From positions 124,001 through 188,000 of the forward strand of contig CAWKCP010000005.1 of assembly GCA_963848115.1 (NCBI GenBank): a stretch of DNA of 64,000 bases, in the 5' to 3' direction. Source of the stretch: JAWKOK01 sp963848115. GTDB taxonomy: Bacteria; Chloroflexota; Anaerolineae; Caldilineales; Caldilineaceae. The notes below the pieces were generated by a model that was not told the origin of the DNA, ran no database searches, and worked only from the letters and a program-made list of their open reading frames with translations. How positions within the stretch are numbered: the stretch's first letter is position 1; each line of letters starts with the position of its first letter. The translations under genes were made by a program, and so were the position numbers. Below are positions 41,626-51,048 of the stretch, piece after piece.

Positions 41626-42225
41626 CTAGCCGGCCGCCAACCAAGCTTCAATCTGTGGTCGGGTATCGGCCCAGTCGGTGTGAATGATGCCGGTCATACC
41701 AAGTGCCTCTGCCGCCTCAACGTTGGCAGGCAGATCGTCGATGAAGATGGCCTGTTCAGGCGGCAGATCGATCAGTTCCAGAACAAGCAGATAGATGGAG
41801 GCGTCGGGCTTGGCCATGCCAACTTCATTGCTCATCACCACGAGGTCGAGATCTTTCAGCTCGGGCAAATGCTCATCCAGCCAATGCACGTGGCCGTCGT
41901 TGGTATTACTGACGACGGCTACCGTCGTTTCAGGCCGATTCTGTAGTTCAACTGCATAGACGAGCGCCGTATCATCGCGACCAATACCGGCCGTGAAACG
42001 ACATAGGAACTCGGCATAGTCACACTCACAGCCCGCTTGTTCAACAAAGAAATCATGAAGGCCGTGACTATCAATCTCGCCGACGTTCAATGCATGGCCG
42101 AATTCGCCTATGTGAGCACGCAGCACTCCGGCATCGCAAGCGCAGCAGTCTGCGAGCGCCTCCATCGACCGTTGGTGATCGTACTCGACCAGCACTCGAC
42201 CCAGATCAAAAATGACAGCCTTCAA
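41626..42225 (-). CDS. HAD-superfamily hydrolase (HAD-IA-like)
   Basis: 199 residues. Motif I is FDLGRVLVEYD, with the nucleophilic aspartate but a glycine where phosphatases usually have the second aspartate; motif II SNTN, the motif III lysine in GMAKPDASIY and motif IV in FIDDLPANVEAAEALGM follow. The DxG form of motif I occurs in a known subgroup related to the N-terminal domain of soluble epoxide hydrolase. Substrate unknown. The next upstream gene on the strand is a small membrane protein 145 bp away. Confidence 0.85.
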   Translation of the reverse strand: MKAVIFDLGRVLVEYDHQRSMEALADCCACDAGVLRAHIGEFGHALNVGEIDSHGLHDFFVEQAGCECDYAEFLCRFTAGIGRDDTALVYAVELQNRPETTVAVVSNTNDGHVHWLDEHLPELKDLDLVVMSNEVGMAKPDASIYLLVLELIDLPPEQAIFIDDLPANVEAAEALGMTGIIHTDWADTRPQIEAWLAAG

Positions 42226-42370
42226 GATGACACTCCCCCTTCACAGGTTCAGCAAGCAGGCGCGCCAAAAATCAACGACACCGCGTGTAATCCACACGCG
42301 TATCGAGTATACTCCATTCGTCTGGATGTGGGTAGTACAATATGAAAAAACTGTGGAGATTCGTGCGTCT

Positions 42371-42583
42371 CTATCCGCCCAGCAACGTCAAGATGAGGAT
42401 GGCAATTACCCCAAGCGAGCCGATGATGCCGGCACTCAGAGCAAGATTAAAAACCTGCGTACGGCTGCTCTGTTTTGCGGAGGGTTTGCGCCTGGGTTTT
42501 CGCCTAGACGTAGATAAGCGTCGTCTTTGTTGTTTGGAAGAAGAAGCATACGAGACGTCATACGAACGCATCTTGACAGACAT
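42371..42583 (-). CDS. small tail-anchored membrane protein
   Basis: 70 residues: a very basic N-terminal half (SSKQQRRRLSTSRRKPRRKPSAKQSS) and one C-terminal hydrophobic helix (LALSAGIIGSLGVIAILILTLLGG). This charge pattern looks like a real small membrane protein with the tail in the membrane. GAGG is about 12 bases upstream of the start. No family recognised; the call rests on composition only. Confidence 0.5.
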   Translation of the reverse strand: MSVKMRSYDVSYASSSKQQRRRLSTSRRKPRRKPSAKQSSRTQVFNLALSAGIIGSLGVIAILILTLLGG

Positions 42584-42886
42584 GGCGTAGGATAATTCCT
42601 CTGAATCAGTTCTATCGTATGATTTCTATCGTATAATGGCGACAATGATGTTGAAATGGCCGAGCATGATCTGTTGAGGTTCTCTGATTATGACTGGGTG
42701 GAAGTATAGCACAAAATCGATCCAAATCCGGGGTCCAAAATTCGCTCCACACCTTGAAATTTTCGACGAAAGTGCGAAACATTTTTGGATAGGGTGCGTA
42801 GTGCTGTATGAAGCACTGATCTCACGGGATTGTGACGGTTTACGCAATCCATGAACATAGTTGCGTATACAAGAGAGGGAGAAAGA
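42584..42886. other. divergent region upstream of yccF
   Basis: About 300 bp, AT-richer than the genes. It should hold divergent promoters for the small membrane protein and yccF. Nothing else was recognised. Confidence 0.4.
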
Positions 42887-43255
42887 ATGAGTTTGTTGGG
42901 GAACATCATCTGGTTGGTTTTCGGCGGATTTTTCGCCGGCATGGGCTATATTGTAGGTGGATTTCTTCTGTGCTTGACGATTATCGGCATCCCCTTCGGG
43001 TTCCAGTCGATCAAGCTCGGGTTCGCTACGTTCACGCCCTTTGGTCGAGAGATTGTTGAATACCCGAACGCCAATAGCGGATTGCGAGTCATTTTCAACT
43101 TGATCTGGCTGTTCTTCTTTGGCTGGGGCATCGCGCTGGCGCACTTGACAGGGGCAGTATTGCTGACCATCACCATCATCGGCATTCCATTTGCCAAGCA
43201 GCACATCAAATTGATTCCGCTCTCGCTCTTCCCATTCGGCCGATCGCTGGAGTAG
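42887..43255 (+). CDS. YccF-domain membrane protein
   Basis: 122 residues with two near-repeated halves typical of YccF: LLGNIIWLVFGGFFAGMGYIVGGFLLCLTIIGIPFGFQSIKLG and LIWLFFFGWGIALAHLTGAVLLTITIIGIPFAKQHIKL. Four membrane segments; function unknown. The ATG at 42887 has GAGGGAGAAAG just upstream and is preferred to the ATG at 42851. A strong terminator follows. Confidence 0.9.
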   Translation: MSLLGNIIWLVFGGFFAGMGYIVGGFLLCLTIIGIPFGFQSIKLGFATFTPFGREIVEYPNANSGLRVIFNLIWLFFFGWGIALAHLTGAVLLTITIIGIPFAKQHIKLIPLSLFPFGRSLE

Positions 43256-43291
43256 GGAGCAAAGCCGAACGTACTCTCCACAATCAGCAAG

Positions 43292-43340
43292 AGGCGTCAC
43301 AATGCCGGTTCTCGGACCGGCATTGTGACGCCTTTCTTTT
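43292..43340 (+). terminator. terminator of yccF
   Basis: An 18-bp perfect stem AGGCGTCACAATGCCGGT (43292-43309) / 43316-43333 with a 6-base loop, followed by TTCTTTTT. Confidence 0.9.
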
Positions 43341-43428
43341 TCCTCCTAGAAAACCCTAGACGATTTCGCCGTCATTTCTCAAGCCAGCTTCAATATTAGG
43401 CACATTCGGCAAAGATACTCAACCGATC

Positions 43429-43459
43429 TACCCAAAAAGGGTAAGACATCTACCCAGAT
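43429..43459. promoter_or_regulatory. two-box element, site A
   Basis: TACCC-N5-GGGTA (43429-43443), then GACATC and a second TACCC at 43451, exactly 22 bp after the first. It is 93 bp upstream of the start codon at 43544. The same layout occurs at 53376, 54946 and weakly at 63826. Confidence 0.55.
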
Positions 43460-43543
43460 TTCTGATTATCATTGTCCCATGTAAATGAACCGCGTAGGCA
43501 GCAAAGCTCCGGTGCGAAATTTGAAAGGCGGAAAAGGAAGCTC

Positions 43544-45671
43544 ATGAGTATCAGTGGATTCTTCAAAGGGTTGGTCCATCTGGTTGTCATCTGGATCGTC
43601 AACGCGATCTCGTTGGCCATCGGGGCCTGGATTCTACCCGGCATTGACATGGTCGAATCGGGCACGGCCATGGATTGGGTCGCGTTCACCATGGGCACGG
43701 CGCTTGTGCTCGCCCTGGTCAACATGGTGGTGCGCCCCATCGTGCTGCGGTTCGCCGTGCACCTGAACTGGGTATGGACGATGGTCATCGGCTTCCTAGT
43801 CAACGCGGTTGCACTCTGGATCACGGCCTGGATTGTCCCCGGCTTTGATGTGAGTATTTTGGCTGGTCTGTTCGGCGGTATCGTCATCGCCTTTATCAAC
43901 ACGGTCCTGCTCGACATTTTCCACGTCAACAGCGAGGGATCCTGGTATCAGAAGCGCATCGAAAAGCTGGCCGCCAAGGATCCCTTCGACCATGCCGATG
44001 AACCGGGACGCGGCCTGATGATGGTCGAGATCGACGGGCTCAGCTACTGGCACATTCAGAAGGCCATCGACGAGGGTCTCATGCCGACCATGAAGGCCAT
44101 GATGGAGAGCGAGGACTACCATCTCACCCGAGTAGAGTGCGGTCTGCCATCCATGACCTCCTCCTGCCAGGCCGGCATCATGTTCGGCGACAACTACGAC
44201 ATCCCCGCCTATCGCTGGTGGGACAAGTCCAAGAAGAAACTCTACGTCTCGGCCAGCGATGCCGCTGAACTCAATGACCGCTACGCCCACGGCCAGGGAC
44301 TCATGCGTCAGGGTTCATCGATCATGAACATGATGGACGGCGACGCCGAGAAGTCCATGTTCACCATGTCCACCATGAAAACGGGCAGCCCCGAGGAGCA
44401 ACGCCGCCGCTCCCAGGATGTCGCCCTGCTCTGCCTCGACCCCTTCTTCCTCCTGCATGAACTGGCCCTCTTCTTCTTTGAAGTGGGTCGCGAGCTCTGG
44501 CAGGCCTGGCAGCAGAAACGCCACAACGTCGAGCCTCGACTCAATCGTCTCAAGGACTGGTATCCCTTTGTGCGCGCCGGTTGCTGCACCATCATGCGTG
44601 ACATGTCGGCCGAACTGGCCAAGCTGGATATGATGCGCGGCGCCCCCTCTATCTACATGCTCTATCTGGGCTATGACGAGGTGGCACACCACTCCGGCCC
44701 CTGGACCAGCGACGCCTTCGGCGATCTGAAGCATCTGGACAAGACCTTCGCCCGCATCAAACATGTGGTCGATACCAAGGCCAAGCGACCCTATGACTTC
44801 GTCATCCTTTCCGACCACGGCCAGTCTTTCGGCGCCACCTTCAAGCAGCGCTACGGCCTGAGCATCAAGGATTTCATCGAACAGCAGTTGCCCACCGGCA
44901 CCACCGTCTCCGCAGAGATCGGCGGGGACCGGGGGGCCAGCGGCCTTGTGGGCGTTGCCGGCCAGCTCGGCGACGTCAGCAACAGCGATGCCGGCAATGC
45001 CGTCAGCCGCTCTGTCGCCAAGCAAGGACAGAAGCTGGCCCAAAAGGGCGCGGACGTTACCCAAGTTGCCTCCGAAGGGCCGGAAGCCGCGGTCACAGCC
45101 TACGGTAGCGGCAACGCTGCCCAGGTCTACTTCCACAACGAGGACCGCAAGATTCTGCTCAGTGAACTGAATCGGGACTTCCCCGGCGTGGTCGACGCCC
45201 TGATCGCACACGAGGGCATCGGGCTGGTGGTCGGCTATGCCGATGACGGCACGGCTGTGGCCATGGGCAAGGAGGGCAGTCGCAACGTGCACACCGGCGA
45301 GGTGGTGGGTCTCGACCCGCTGATCGCCTACGCACCCGATTCGGGCTACGGCGCCTGCTCGCTGGAAACCCGGATCTGGCAGGTCAAGCGCGGTCATGGA
45401 CTTCCCCAGCGCCGGCGATCTCTGGCTCATCAGCACCCACTTCGAGGACGGCACCGTGGCCGCGCTGGAGGAGTTGGTCGGCAACCATGGCGGCATGGGC
45501 GGTCCCCAGACTGACGCCTTCATCTTTCATCCGCCCCATATTGACGTGCCGGAGACACGTGCATCCATCGATGTTTTCAATATTCTCAATGGATATCGGC
45601 CGCATCTGGCCGAAGCGGATGCGGGGACGAATGGCGCTGATGTTTCTGCAGCCGATTCTGAAGGAAAATGA
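43544..45671 (+). CDS. phage-holin-like and phosphodiesterase/alkaline phosphatase fusion (frameshifted)
   Basis: About 708 residues if repaired. N-terminal four-helix membrane domain of the phage holin IV (DUF360-like) type (GLVHLVVIWIVNAISLAIGAWILPGIDMVES, NMVVRPIVLRFAVHLNWVWTMVIGFLVNAVALWITAWIVPGF), then a type I phosphodiesterase/alkaline-phosphatase-like catalytic domain: VEIDGLSYWHIQKAI, LYLGYDEVAHHSGPW and ILSDHGQSFG carry metal ligands. The frame breaks at about 45389-45392; removing one base of AAGCGCGGTC restores QVKR-VMDFPSAGDLWLISTHFEDG and the C-terminus NILNGYRPHL. AGGAAG precedes the ATG. Substrate unknown; the enzyme part should face the outside or the membrane. Confidence 0.82.
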
Positions 45672-45722
45672 CCCGCGTCAAGGGTCCTGTTGATATTTCA
45701 GATTGTCGGGATAAATCCCGCC

Positions 45723-45788
45723 GCTAACAGCGAGAAGCGCCCTCAGGCGCTCAAGATCAAGCGCCCTCAGGCGCTTCTCGCTGTTAGC
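45723..45788. repeat. palindrome with inner GCGCC-TCA repeats
   Basis: GCTAACAGCGAGAAGCGCC at the left is inverted at the right end (to 45788). The centre carries CCCTCAGGCGCT twice. Looks like a REP-type palindromic unit. Confidence 0.6.
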
Positions 45789-45845
45789 AGTCGGCTTTAG
45801 CCGTTCTGTGTATCCAAATGTCAACGGCCCCTAGATCGGATCGCA

Positions 45846-45906
45846 GCTAAAGAGACGAACAAGGGTCGGCCTGCTGGGCCGACCCTTGTTCGTCTCTTTA
45901 GCTTTT
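45846..45906 (+). terminator. 26-bp stem terminator
   Basis: GCTAAAGAGACGAACAAGGG... at 45846-45871 pairs with 45877-45902 over a 5-base loop, then TTTT. It ends the holin-phosphodiesterase transcription unit. Confidence 0.85.
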
Positions 45907-45983
45907 CCTAGCGGCTATACTATACTTATTGGCGTACGCTTTCATCTTTGGCAGATCGACAACGAGAACTAGAGAGAACTAGA

Positions 45984-47048
45984 ATGGTTGTTAAGATCCT
46001 GACTCAAGCCACAGGGAAGCTCGCTATTGGAGGTGGGTTTCTGCGTCTGGCCTTCCTGGCGGCAGTGCTGTCGACGCTCTTGAGCATAGCCGGCTGTCAG
46101 CCTGGCATCAATCCCCCGACGGAGGAAAACCAGCCTATCACAACAGCCGCCGACCATTCGACGCCCTCTGCCCCTACCGAATCAGCACCGCTACCTCAAG
46201 CCGCAGACAGCGTCGCCATCCTTGGCCAACCCGCATCGCAAGAGCCACCGAGCCAATACCTGCGATTTAGCCGTCTGACCGCGGAAGATGGTCTTCCAAA
46301 TGATCAAGTATGGGACGTTGTCCAGGACAATGACGGGTTCATGTGGTTTGCTACAGTTGACGGATTAAGCAGGTATGACGGCAACAGCTTTAGGGTATTC
46401 CGTCACGACGTGAGCAATCCCAGCAGTCTGAGTCAAAGCTACACACAAGATTTACTCTTGGACAAAAGTGGCGCGCTCTGGGTTGGCACCTGGGATGGCG
46501 GCCTCAATCAATATAGCCGCGAAACGGAGCGTTTCATCCGCTACCGGCATGATCCTGAAAACCCCCGAAGTTTGAGCAATAATTCCGTACGATCGATTTT
46601 CGAAGACCGGGCCGGAACAATCTGGGTGGGTACGCTTGGCGGGCTCAATAAGCTCGACCTTGAAAGTGGGCAGTTCACACAGTACCGGCACAATCCTGAC
46701 GACCCGCACAGCCTGAGTCATGATACCGTCTGGACGATCTTTGAAGACGGCAATGGAATCATGTGGGTCGGCACGGCAGGGGGTCTCGACACCTTCGACC
46801 CAGGTACAGAAACCTTTAACCATTACCGGCACGATCCCGACGATCCCCAAAGCCTTAGCCACATTACGGTCCGGTCTATTTTTGAAGATAGGACAGGCGC
46901 CCTCTGGGTGGGAACGTTGCGTGGGTTCAATCGATTCAATCGTGAAACGGAACAGTTCACCCGCCATCAGCATGACCCCAGGGATCCAATCGGGACGACA
47001 AAGGATAGCCTCACCAATGATGCACTCGAGTACATGCGCACTAATTAG
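45984..47048 (+). CDS. truncated two-component-regulator propeller lipoprotein
   Basis: 354 residues. A lipoprotein leader (LAFLAAVLSTLLSIAGCQPG) is followed by an N-terminal propeller start (YLRFSRLTAEDGLPNDQVWDVVQDNDGFMWFATVDGLSRYDG) and five Reg_prop blades of the WVGTxxGGLNxFDxETExFxxYRHDPDDPxSL type. Then it stops without a Y_Y_Y domain, membrane helix or kinase. Five blades are fewer than a closed seven-blade propeller, so this looks like the 5' remnant of a hybrid sensor kinase paralogous to the next gene, or a free ligand-binding lipoprotein. Its end overlaps the next start by 29 bp. Confidence 0.75.
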   Translation: MVVKILTQATGKLAIGGGFLRLAFLAAVLSTLLSIAGCQPGINPPTEENQPITTAADHSTPSAPTESAPLPQAADSVAILGQPASQEPPSQYLRFSRLTAEDGLPNDQVWDVVQDNDGFMWFATVDGLSRYDGNSFRVFRHDVSNPSSLSQSYTQDLLLDKSGALWVGTWDGGLNQYSRETERFIRYRHDPENPRSLSNNSVRSIFEDRAGTIWVGTLGGLNKLDLESGQFTQYRHNPDDPHSLSHDTVWTIFEDGNGIMWVGTAGGLDTFDPGTETFNHYRHDPDDPQSLSHITVRSIFEDRTGALWVGTLRGFNRFNRETEQFTRHQHDPRDPIGTTKDSLTNDALEYMRTN

Positions 47049-50000
47049 TGGCAAACTCAGACTGACCCTCATGCTGGCCTTCTTGCTCTTACTGATGAGC
47101 ATGACAGCGGCTTGCCAAGAGGCAACAGACTCTGACGCAATAGAAGTACCCAGGCAACCAAGTGAGGTCATCGTGGTTGACTCGCTTCCGGTCAAGTTGC
47201 CGATGAATCAACAACCCCGATTTGAACATCTCACCATTGATGAAGGGTTATCGAATAGCACAGTTTGGGACATCATGCAGGATAGTCAGGGGTATATTTG
47301 GTTTGCCACCTTTGATGGGCTGAACCGGTATGATGGCTACGATATGACTGTGTTCCAGCATGACCCGGATGACCCCCGCACAATCGGCTCAAGTTTCATT
47401 GATCGAGTCATTGAAGACAATAGCGGCAACATTTGGGTAGGCCACGCCAGCGGATTCGATGAGTTTGATCCTTCCACTGAACAATTTACACGATACACAT
47501 TCGATCCAGATGTGTCAGACAGCACCGTAAGTGCCATCACCGAAGATTCCCAGGGGCGCTTATGGATAGGTAGTTCTCATGGTGTCCTATATCAATTTGA
47601 CCGGGGGACTGAAACACTCAACCCTGTCTCGTCAGATAAGGAATTGGGGAGGATCCTCGATATCGTACAAGATCAAGAGGGAATCTTGTGGATTGGCCAT
47701 TTCGATGGGTTGACGCGATTTGATCCGGAAGCCCAAGCGTTTACCCATTATCTGCCTGTTCCTGATACGGCAAACAGAGTCAAACAGATTGAGATAGTCG
47801 AAGATGGCATCCTGTGGTTGGCCATTGATGGAGCAGGACTTGCCCGCTTTGACCCAAAAACAGAACAGTTTACAATTTATCGCCATGACCCTGAAGATCC
47901 ACAAAGTTTGAGCAGTGATGCTGTTATGACAGTCCTGGAAGATGAACCTGGTGTCTTCTGGGTTGGTACCTACGGTTGGGGATTAAATAGATTTGACTCG
48001 AGGACAGGAAAGTCTATCCGGTATCAAGCCAATCCCTATCTTTTCGAAAGTTTGAGTGACGATCGGATACCCATCTTGCTCAAAGATGAGCAAGATACGC
48101 TATGGGTCGGCACCTACGGTGATGGGGTCAATATCTATAATCCACTCAATTCTTTATTCACCCTCTACCAGCATATCCCTGGCGAGCCGCAAAGTTTGAG
48201 TCATAACGAAGTTAGGTCGGTGCGTCAGGACCAAAACGGCGCCATTTGGTTTGGCAGCTTGGATGGGCTTGATAGACTTGACCCGCAAACAGGATTGTTT
48301 AGCCATTATCAACACGACCCTGAAAATCCCTATAGCTTGAGTGATAATCAGATTACGGCTTTGCACATAGATAGTGATGGGATCATCTGGATTGGAACAT
48401 GGCCGACAGGGCTCAATCGCTTTGATCCAGCGACAGAACAGTTTACCCATTATGTCCATGATCCGGACAATCCGGCGAGTTTGAGTCATAATGAGATTCT
48501 GGATATTGCAGAAGACGACTTTGGAAATATCTGGGTTGCGACGAATTGGGGAGGGCTTAATCGCTTTAATCCAACAACTGAACAGTTTACCCGTTACTAC
48601 CATGACCCTGACGATCCAAACAGTTTGAGCGGCAATAATATTCTGTCAGTCGATGTGACGCCATCGAATATCATTTGGGTCGGCACCAATAATGGTCTTG
48701 ATCGATTCGATCCTGAAACAGAGCAGTTTGTCCGCTATCCTGAACATATCAAAGGGCAAGCGGTGTACATGGTTCATGAAAGCAGGGCAAATGTATTGTG
48801 GGTCGCCACCAGAGTTGGCCTCACAAGATTCGATCCGGAAACTGGGTCTATCTCCACCTATACCACAAAACATGGCTTAGCCAGTGAGATCATTATGGGT
48901 ATCCTTGAAGATGCCCAAGGGAATCTATTGCTCAGCACGGCTAAAGGTATATCCAGATTTGATCCCACAACAGAGACCGTTGAGAACTTTGACAGTCATT
49001 CAGGAGTTCAAAAGAGAGATTTTCTCTTTGGAAGTGCATATCAAGCTGGTGATGGGCAAATGTTTTTTGGAGGCAAAGGTGGCTTGAATGCCTTTTATCC
49101 TGAAACGCTCCGAGGAAATGATTTTGTCCCACCGGTCGTTCTGACAGATTTTAAGATAGACAATCAATCAGTTGGATTGGGCGCAAACTCACCTATTCAA
49201 AGTGTCATTGGCTTTGCTGACGAGGTAACCTTGCCTTATGAAGATAAAGTGTTCTCCTTTGAGTTTGCGGCGCTCAATTATGTATCGCCGGATAAGAATC
49301 GATATGCTTATAAAATGGAAGGCTTTGACGAAAATTGGACGGTGATTGATAGTGTTAACCGTGAAGCACGGTATACCAATTTAGATGCCGGAGATTACAC
49401 GTTCAGGGTGAAGGCGTCCAACAACGACGGCGTATGGAATGAAGAGGGCGCAACGCTCAACATCACCATTACGCCGCCTTGGTGGGAGACGATCTGGTTC
49501 AGAGGCATCATTCTGGCCCTGATTGCCGGAATCTTTTCAGGCGCCTTCTTTTTGCGGGTGAATGCGGTTGAGCGACAGAACCGCCAACTTGAGGACGAGG
49601 TGGTCACCAGAACTCAGGAACTGGTAGAGGCCAAGGAAGAGGCAGAAACGGCCAATCTGGCCAAGAGTCAGTTCCTGGCCGGCATGAGCCACGAACTACG
49701 CACCCCGCTCAACGCCATCCTGGGCTTTACCCGACTGATGGCACGTACGCCCGACGTTTCCAGCCAACAAGAAGAGATGCTGGACGTCATCAACCGCAGC
49801 GGCGAGCATCTGCTGGCCATGGTCAACGATGTCCTGAGTCTTTCCCAGATCGAAGCGGGGCGTTTGGAACTGAGGCTGGAAGCCTTCGATCTCGTGCAAT
49901 TCCTCGAAGATATTGGGGTATTGGTCAAGTCGCGGGCAGAAGACAAAGGTCTTCAATTTTTCCTGGAACTGGACCCACAACTGCCCCGCTACGTACAGGG

Positions 50001-51048
50001 GGACGCCGCCAAGATCCATCAGGTGCTGATCAACCTACTGGGCAATGCGGTCAAATATACGGAGGCCGGCCAGGTACGGCTGCGAGTGCGGCCAGAACAG
50101 ATTGCCGACGCCCCAACCATGGTAACGCTTCATTTCGAAGTGGAAGACAGCGGCCCCGGCATTCCCAAGAAACAGCAAGACGAGATCTTCGAACGATTCA
50201 CACAGCTGGAACAGCCGTCAAGCACGGAGCGAGGCACCGGCCTGGGGCTGGCAATTTCAAGATCGCTTGTGCTGTTGATGGGTGGCAAGATTGGCGTGGA
50301 AAGTGAACCAGGAACAGGCTCACGCTTTTTGGTCGATCTCCCTCTCGCCCTGGCCGACGCAAGTGCCGCGGCAGCCGGCCGACGCGCCTGCAGCGGTCAG
50401 CCGTCTCCAGGACGGCCAGCCGGACTGGCGCATCCTGGTTGTGGATGACAATACGGATAACCGCTTGCTGCTGACCAGCCTGCTGACCCAGGTCGGGTTC
50501 ACGGTACAGGAGGCAACCAACGGGCAGGAAGCGATCACCCAGTTCCAGGCCTGGCATCCGCACTTCATCTGGATGGACATCCGCATGCCGGTGCTGGGCG
50601 GCATTGCGGCCACGGAACAGATTCGCGCCCTGCCAGGCGGGAAGACGGTCAAGATTGTCGCTATCACAGCCAGCGTACTGGCGGAGCAACGGGAAACCAT
50701 CTTGGCTGCCGGGTGTGATGATGTCGTCAACAAGCCCATCCAGGAGCACGAGATATTTCGCGGCCATGGCGCACTTCCTTGGCGTTGAGTATGTCTATGC
50801 CGAAGAGAACCCGAGGCAGACAGAGACGCAGCGCCCAGCCCTTACTGCGGCCATGTTGGCCGATCTTCCCTGATGAATGGTTGGCCGATTTGAAAGCAAC
50901 GACGCTGGCCTTGGATCTGGAGGGTACACAACAAGTGATCGATCGGCTCCAGGACCAGTATCCCGATGTGGCGTCAGGCCTGCGCGATCTGGTGCAGAAT
51001 TTCCAGATGGGCCGCATTCAGGCGCTGCTGGCAGAAACGGAAGCATAA
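47020..51048 (+). CDS. giant hybrid sensor histidine kinase with 14-blade propeller region (three frameshifts)
   Basis: About 1341 residues if repaired. Order: lipoprotein-like leader (LMLAFLLLLMSMTAAC), 14 Reg_prop units (two seven-blade propellers), a Y_Y_Y-type beta domain (SFEFAALNYVSPDKNRYAYKMEGFDENW), one membrane helix (WFRGIILALIAGIFSGAFFL), HisKA (FLAGMSHELRTPLNAILGF), HATPase (NAVKYTEAGQ, DSGPGIPKKQ, GTGLGLAISRSL), and a REC domain (ILVVDDNTDNRLLL, WMDIRMP). Frame breaks, each +1: about 50351-50385, 50756-50760 (repair gives EIFAAMAHFLG) and about 50864-50870 (repair gives MLADLPDEWLADL). The architecture resembles Bacteroidota HTCS sensors but lacks a C-terminal AraC domain. Confidence 0.82.

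Larger units (their letters stand above)
43256..43543. other. spacer with terminator and two-box element
   Basis: Holds the yccF terminator and then the 22-bp-spaced two-box element (site A) upstream of the holin-phosphodiesterase gene. Confidence 0.6.
45672..45983. other. 312-bp spacer with two large palindromes
   Basis: Holds the palindrome at 45723-45788 and the terminator at 45846-45906. A TATACT-like -10 lies near 45915-45925 before the propeller gene. No gene was seen. Confidence 0.5.

Noticed and set aside
45948..47048. frameshift joining the truncated propeller gene to the next gene
   Set aside because: The following gene starts with its own lipoprotein leader, so a one-base repair would not produce a continuous propeller.
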